Positions 13,145 to 15,528 of a DNA stretch of 15,528 nt are shown piece after piece (position 1 is the first letter of the stretch; each line of letters opens with the position of its first letter). Under the pieces are notes generated by a model that was not told the origin of the DNA, made no database searches, and saw nothing but the letters and a program-made list of their open reading frames with translations. The stretch is from Methanoregulaceae archaeon. Lineage in GTDB: Archaea > Halobacteriota > Methanomicrobia > Methanomicrobiales > Methanospirillaceae. The stretch spans positions 1 through 15,528 of the forward strand of contig JACTVF010000020.1 in the NCBI GenBank assembly GCA_019695435.1. The letters run 5' to 3'. A program made the position numbers and the translations under genes.

Positions 13145-13778
13145 CGGCGGCATTTTCTTTCCTCTTGCCTTTGGCCTTCACGGGCTTCTCCTTGGGGGCG
13201 CTCGTAACACCGGCGGCCGCTTTCTCTTTCTCCTTTTCGATCTCCTCTTCGAGCCAGAGCGCTGTGCCAAGGCCGGCCTGCCGCATGGTGAGCCCTATTT
13301 TGCTGTCCCGCGGCTCGCGCTCGTTTAAGGAGAGCGTTACCACGCGGACCCTGACAATATCGCCGACTCCGATGAAGCGTTTGGATTCCTGGCAGATGAG
13401 CCGGGCGTTCTTCTCATCGAAGTTGATGTACTCGTCCGAGATCTGGCTCACGTGCAGCATGGCATCGATGGGCCCAAGGCTTACGAATGCCCCGAAACTC
13501 GTGGTCTCCACAACGAGCCCCTCAATAACTTCCTGCAGGGAGAGCCGGAGTACGAGCCCCTCAAATTTCACATCGTAATACACGCCGCCGTCACCGGGTA
13601 CGATCTCGCCCTCACCGACGTCTTCAACTTTTGTGACAGCGATAAAGATCCCGAGTTCCTTATCGATACTCCCTTCGAGCTGCTCCTGAAGGACATCCAG
13701 AAGGACCTTTTCCAGTTTTTCGCCAAGCCGGGTGGGGGGCACCCTGACTTTGTCTTCCAGCATCATCTTGTAATACAT
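13137..13778 (-). CDS. rpoE1: DNA-directed RNA polymerase subunit Rpo7 (RpoE')
   Basis: 213 residues from ATG 13778 (MYYKMMLEDKVRVPPTRLGE). Residues 1-78 form the N-terminal RNP-like domain that docks on the core enzyme; about 80-160 form an S1/OB RNA-binding domain (VIEGLVVETTSFGAFVSLGP, then HVSQISDEYI). With Rpo4 it makes the stalk that binds emerging RNA. From about 175 on there is an added tail rich in Lys, Glu and Ala (EEEIEKEKEKAAAG to KGKRKENAADE), roughly 25-35 residues longer than the core family. The earlier start at 13805 would overlap the PIN gene with unsupported sequence. AGGCGGG precedes the chosen ATG. Confidence 0.95.
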   Translation of the reverse strand: MYYKMMLEDKVRVPPTRLGEKLEKVLLDVLQEQLEGSIDKELGIFIAVTKVEDVGEGEIVPGDGGVYYDVKFEGLVLRLSLQEVIEGLVVETTSFGAFVSLGPIDAMLHVSQISDEYINFDEKNARLICQESKRFIGVGDIVRVRVVTLSLNEREPRDSKIGLTMRQAGLGTALWLEEEIEKEKEKAAAGVTSAPKEKPVKAKGKRKENAADE

Positions 13779-13785
13779 AACCCGC

Positions 13786-14166
13786 CTACCTTCGCAATAT
13801 CTCAAGTTTTTTCTGTTTTCTCATGGATATAACCCCGATACCCTGTGCGAGCAGCGCGTCCCTGACCCGGCGGTCGTTGGTCACCACCAGACCCCCGTTG
13901 TCTGTGGCCCAGGCAATAACCTGATCGTCCACCGGAATGAATGAACCGGTGCCTTCCGCAACCGTGCACTGCCCCGTAAGCGCAAGCCCGAGCCGGGCCG
14001 CGGCGCCATCATTGCCTTTTGCCCGGGACAGCCCGGCCAGTTCCTGCACCACGCCGGGAAGCACCACCGGTTCAAAACTACCGAGCAGCTCGCGGATCTC
14101 ACTGAAAAGATCGATCTTAAACTGCGCCGGCATCATGAGCGCGTTAGCGTCCAGCAGGACTTTCAC
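13786..14166 (-). CDS. PIN-domain nuclease, Fcf1/VapC9-like
   Basis: 126 residues. The PIN acidic residues are present: Asp6 (LLDANALMMP), Glu42 (VVQELAGLSRAKG), Asp80/Asp81 (IPVDDQVIAWA) and Asp98 (VVTNDRRVRDALL). Such domains cut RNA with divalent metal. The conserved place directly after aIF2 gamma and before Rpo7 in euryarchaea suggests a housekeeping role in rRNA maturation, similar to eukaryotic Fcf1/Utp24, rather than a toxin; no antitoxin gene lies beside it. That role is inference. The start is GTG at 14166, overlapping the aIF2 gamma stop as GTGA. Confidence 0.9.
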   Translation of the reverse strand: MKVLLDANALMMPAQFKIDLFSEIRELLGSFEPVVLPGVVQELAGLSRAKGNDGAAARLGLALTGQCTVAEGTGSFIPVDDQVIAWATDNGGLVVTNDRRVRDALLAQGIGVISMRKQKKLEILRR

Positions 14167-15398
14167 TCGTTGAGGACACCCATTCCGATTAACCGCCAGC
14201 GTGCTCCCACCTGCCGGCTGATAGCGATCCGGGCTCCCTGCTCTGCGCAGACCGGACGCTTCAGCTGCACTTCGACTGCCTCTTTCTTTGTGCTTGTGAC
14301 TACACCCACCGTGACCGCGGTACCGACGGAAAGCATGAGCGGTTCGTTGTATTTTAGGGGTTCAATGACAAGTTCGCTCGTTGCTCCCACGACCCGTTCC
14401 ATCAGAGTGACCTGGCATTTGATCTTATCCCATACCGGGGGCAGTTTCCCGACATGGCCGACGACCTGACCGGCCAGTGCATCGCTTTTGGTGAGCGCCG
14501 GGTCAAGTTTGGTCCCGACACCGAGAAGCCCCCCCGGTGTCGCTTCTTTTACAGTTTTTGTACCAGCGTTGATGGAGGTAACTTCTGTGATGATCGGGAT
14601 CCACTTGATTCGGTTCTCGATCTGCGTCTGCCTGCCGGGCCGGATCTCAATAGCATCGCCTTCGCGGAGGATGCCCCGGATAAGAGACCCTCCGACAACA
14701 CCTCCTTTTACCTCCTTCCAGTTGCAGCCGGGTTTGTTAATGTCAAATGAGCGGGCAACAAGCATCACCGGCTCGGCTGAGGGGTCGCGGACCGGCTCGG
14801 GAATGGTCTGGTCCAATGCCTGCACCAGTGCTCCCATGTTGATACCTTTTTGGGCTGAGACCGGGATGATGGGGGCGCTCTCGGCAACGGTTCCTTTCAC
14901 GAATGCCTTAATCTGCTGGTAATTATCGATCGCCTCTTTCTGGGAGACGACGTCAATCTTGTTCTGGACGATCACGATCTTTTTGATGCCGACAAGCCCC
15001 AATGCCATGAGGTGCTCTTTTGTCTGGGGCTGCGGGCATTTCTCCGTGGTGGAGATGACCAGCATCGCCCCGTCCATCAGTGCCGAACCCGAAAGCATCG
15101 TCGCCATCAGGGTCTCGTGCCCGGGTGCATCCACAAAAGAGACGGACCGGAACGGAGTCCCGGTTCCGCCGCAGACCGGGCAGACCGGCTTTGTCGAGTA
15201 TGCATCCGGGCCTTCGCAGTTCCCACACTTATAGAATGTTGCATCCGCGTAACCCAGCCGGATGGATATTCCCCGCCGCACCTCCTCACTATGCCGGTCC
15301 GTCCAGGTTCCGGTGAGCGCATTTACGAGCGTGGTTTTCCCGTGGTCCACATGGCCCACCACCCCGATATTTACACTGGGTATTGTCACATCATGCAA
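14163..15398 (-). CDS. eif2g: Translation initiation factor aIF2 subunit gamma
   Basis: 411 residues, full length. It is the GTPase core of aIF2, which brings initiator Met-tRNA to the small subunit. G1 is GHVDHGKT (15-22), switch I RRGISIRLGYAD, a zinc knuckle with Cys58/Cys61/Cys73/Cys76, G3 DAPGH (90-94), CPQPQTKEH, G4 NKID (146-149) and G5 SAQ (181-183). Domains II and III follow (VMLVARSFDINKPG, LLGVGTKLDP, LKYNEPLMLSVGTAVTVG). The start is TTG at 15398: the protein then begins MHDVTIPSVNIG, as relatives do, and GGAGGT lies ten bases upstream. A GTG three codons on is too far from that site. It heads the cluster. Confidence 0.96.
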   Translation of the reverse strand: MHDVTIPSVNIGVVGHVDHGKTTLVNALTGTWTDRHSEEVRRGISIRLGYADATFYKCGNCEGPDAYSTKPVCPVCGGTGTPFRSVSFVDAPGHETLMATMLSGSALMDGAMLVISTTEKCPQPQTKEHLMALGLVGIKKIVIVQNKIDVVSQKEAIDNYQQIKAFVKGTVAESAPIIPVSAQKGINMGALVQALDQTIPEPVRDPSAEPVMLVARSFDINKPGCNWKEVKGGVVGGSLIRGILREGDAIEIRPGRQTQIENRIKWIPIITEVTSINAGTKTVKEATPGGLLGVGTKLDPALTKSDALAGQVVGHVGKLPPVWDKIKCQVTLMERVVGATSELVIEPLKYNEPLMLSVGTAVTVGVVTSTKKEAVEVQLKRPVCAEQGARIAISRQVGARWRLIGMGVLNE

Positions 15399-15408
15399 AT
15401 AAAATCGA

Positions 15409-15443
15409 ACCTCCTTATCCTATTTCTAATAGGCATACTTATA
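15409..15443 (-). promoter_or_regulatory. TATA box and strong ribosome binding site of aIF2 gamma
   Basis: TATAAG at 15443-15438 and AAGGAGGT at 15416-15409. The strong site decides the TTG start at 15398 and probably offsets the weak start codon. Confidence 0.6.
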
Positions 15444-15446
15444 CAT

Positions 15447-15473
15447 AACCTGTAAAGGCTGGTTTTACAGGTT
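15447..15473. repeat. Perfect 10-bp inverted repeat next to the aIF2 gamma TATA box
   Basis: AACCTGTAAA (15447-15456) and TTTACAGGTT (15464-15473) are exact inverses around a 7-base spacer. It ends four bases upstream of the TATA box on the minus strand, where the BRE lies. It could be an operator or, read on the plus strand with T7 at 15481-15487, a terminator. Confidence 0.6.
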
Positions 15474-15503
15474 CGGGATGTTTTTTTACTGGCAACAAGT
15501 AAT

Positions 15504-15517
15504 AAAAAAGGAAAAAA
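15504..15517 (-). terminator. Oligo-T terminator of a gene entering from beyond the window
   Basis: Minus-strand TTTTTTCCTTTTTT marks the probable end of a transcript that starts to the right of the window. Confidence 0.4.
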
Positions 15518-15528
15518 GCCGGTATCCC

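Noticed and set aside
13786..14166. VapC toxin of a toxin-antitoxin pair
   Set aside because: No antitoxin gene adjoins it; the gene overlaps aIF2 gamma in a housekeeping cluster, which favours a cellular processing role.
1..15528. CRISPR array, insertion sequence or prophage
   Set aside because: No regularly spaced repeats, transposase or phage-type proteins were seen; the tRNA pair has no adjacent integrase or duplicated tRNA end.

Overview
The window is archaeal and most likely from a methanogen of the order Methanomicrobiales. The evidence is a compact run of archaeal/eukaryote-type information-processing genes (aIF2 gamma, Rpo7, Spt4, S24e, S27ae, L40e, a fused Kae1-Bud32), an archaeal GTP-dependent dephospho-CoA kinase, tRNA genes without encoded CCA, TATA-box promoters with oligo-T terminators, and several small proteins typical of methanogens. 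The genus call is from memory of families, not from a search.

Layout. (1) 1-1667, minus strand: start of a tryptophan operon, trpE followed by the first 44 codons of trpG with an ATGA overlap. It is preceded by a leader of roughly 145 nt with a TATA box, an adjoining TGTACA box and a small open frame ending in Trp-stop. (2) 2032-5990: accessory and partly decaying region. It holds a frameshifted membrane/zinc protein, a four-TM membrane protein, two small Cys-containing proteins, a radical SAM/SPASM enzyme, a methyltransferase interrupted by a TGA at a probable Trp codon, and a short apparent remnant of a phenylacetate-CoA ligase/F390 synthetase-like gene. (3) 6000-7490: two structured elements, a 71-residue protein made of two tandem repeats behind a 5' hairpin, a promoter-like site sharing a 15-nt motif with the trpE upstream region, a probably broken reading frame, and tandem tRNA-Gly(TCC) and tRNA-Val(CAC). 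(4) 7707-9433: divergent htpX and a DUF1917 (Bles03-like) gene. (5) 9495-15398, minus strand: a dense translation/transcription cluster in the order aIF2 gamma, PIN nuclease, Rpo7, Spt4, dephospho-CoA kinase, S24e, S27ae, Kae1-Bud32, XTP/dITP pyrophosphatase, L40e, mostly with 1-8 nt overlaps or gaps. It is broken by a terminator and new promoter before S24e and another probable promoter before L40e.

How it fits together. The right-hand cluster couples initiation (aIF2), RNA polymerase stalk and elongation factor, tRNA t6A modification (Kae1-Bud32), ribosomal proteins, nucleotide-pool cleaning and CoA synthesis. The left half is regulatory and lineage-specific. No CRISPR array, insertion sequence or prophage was seen. 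The most notable points are the shared 15-nt near-palindrome two turns upstream of two TATA boxes, the trp leader arrangement, the lesions in three or four accessory genes (decay or sequence error), the structured 5' leader of the 71-residue repeat protein, and the 10-bp inverted repeat abutting the aIF2 gamma promoter.
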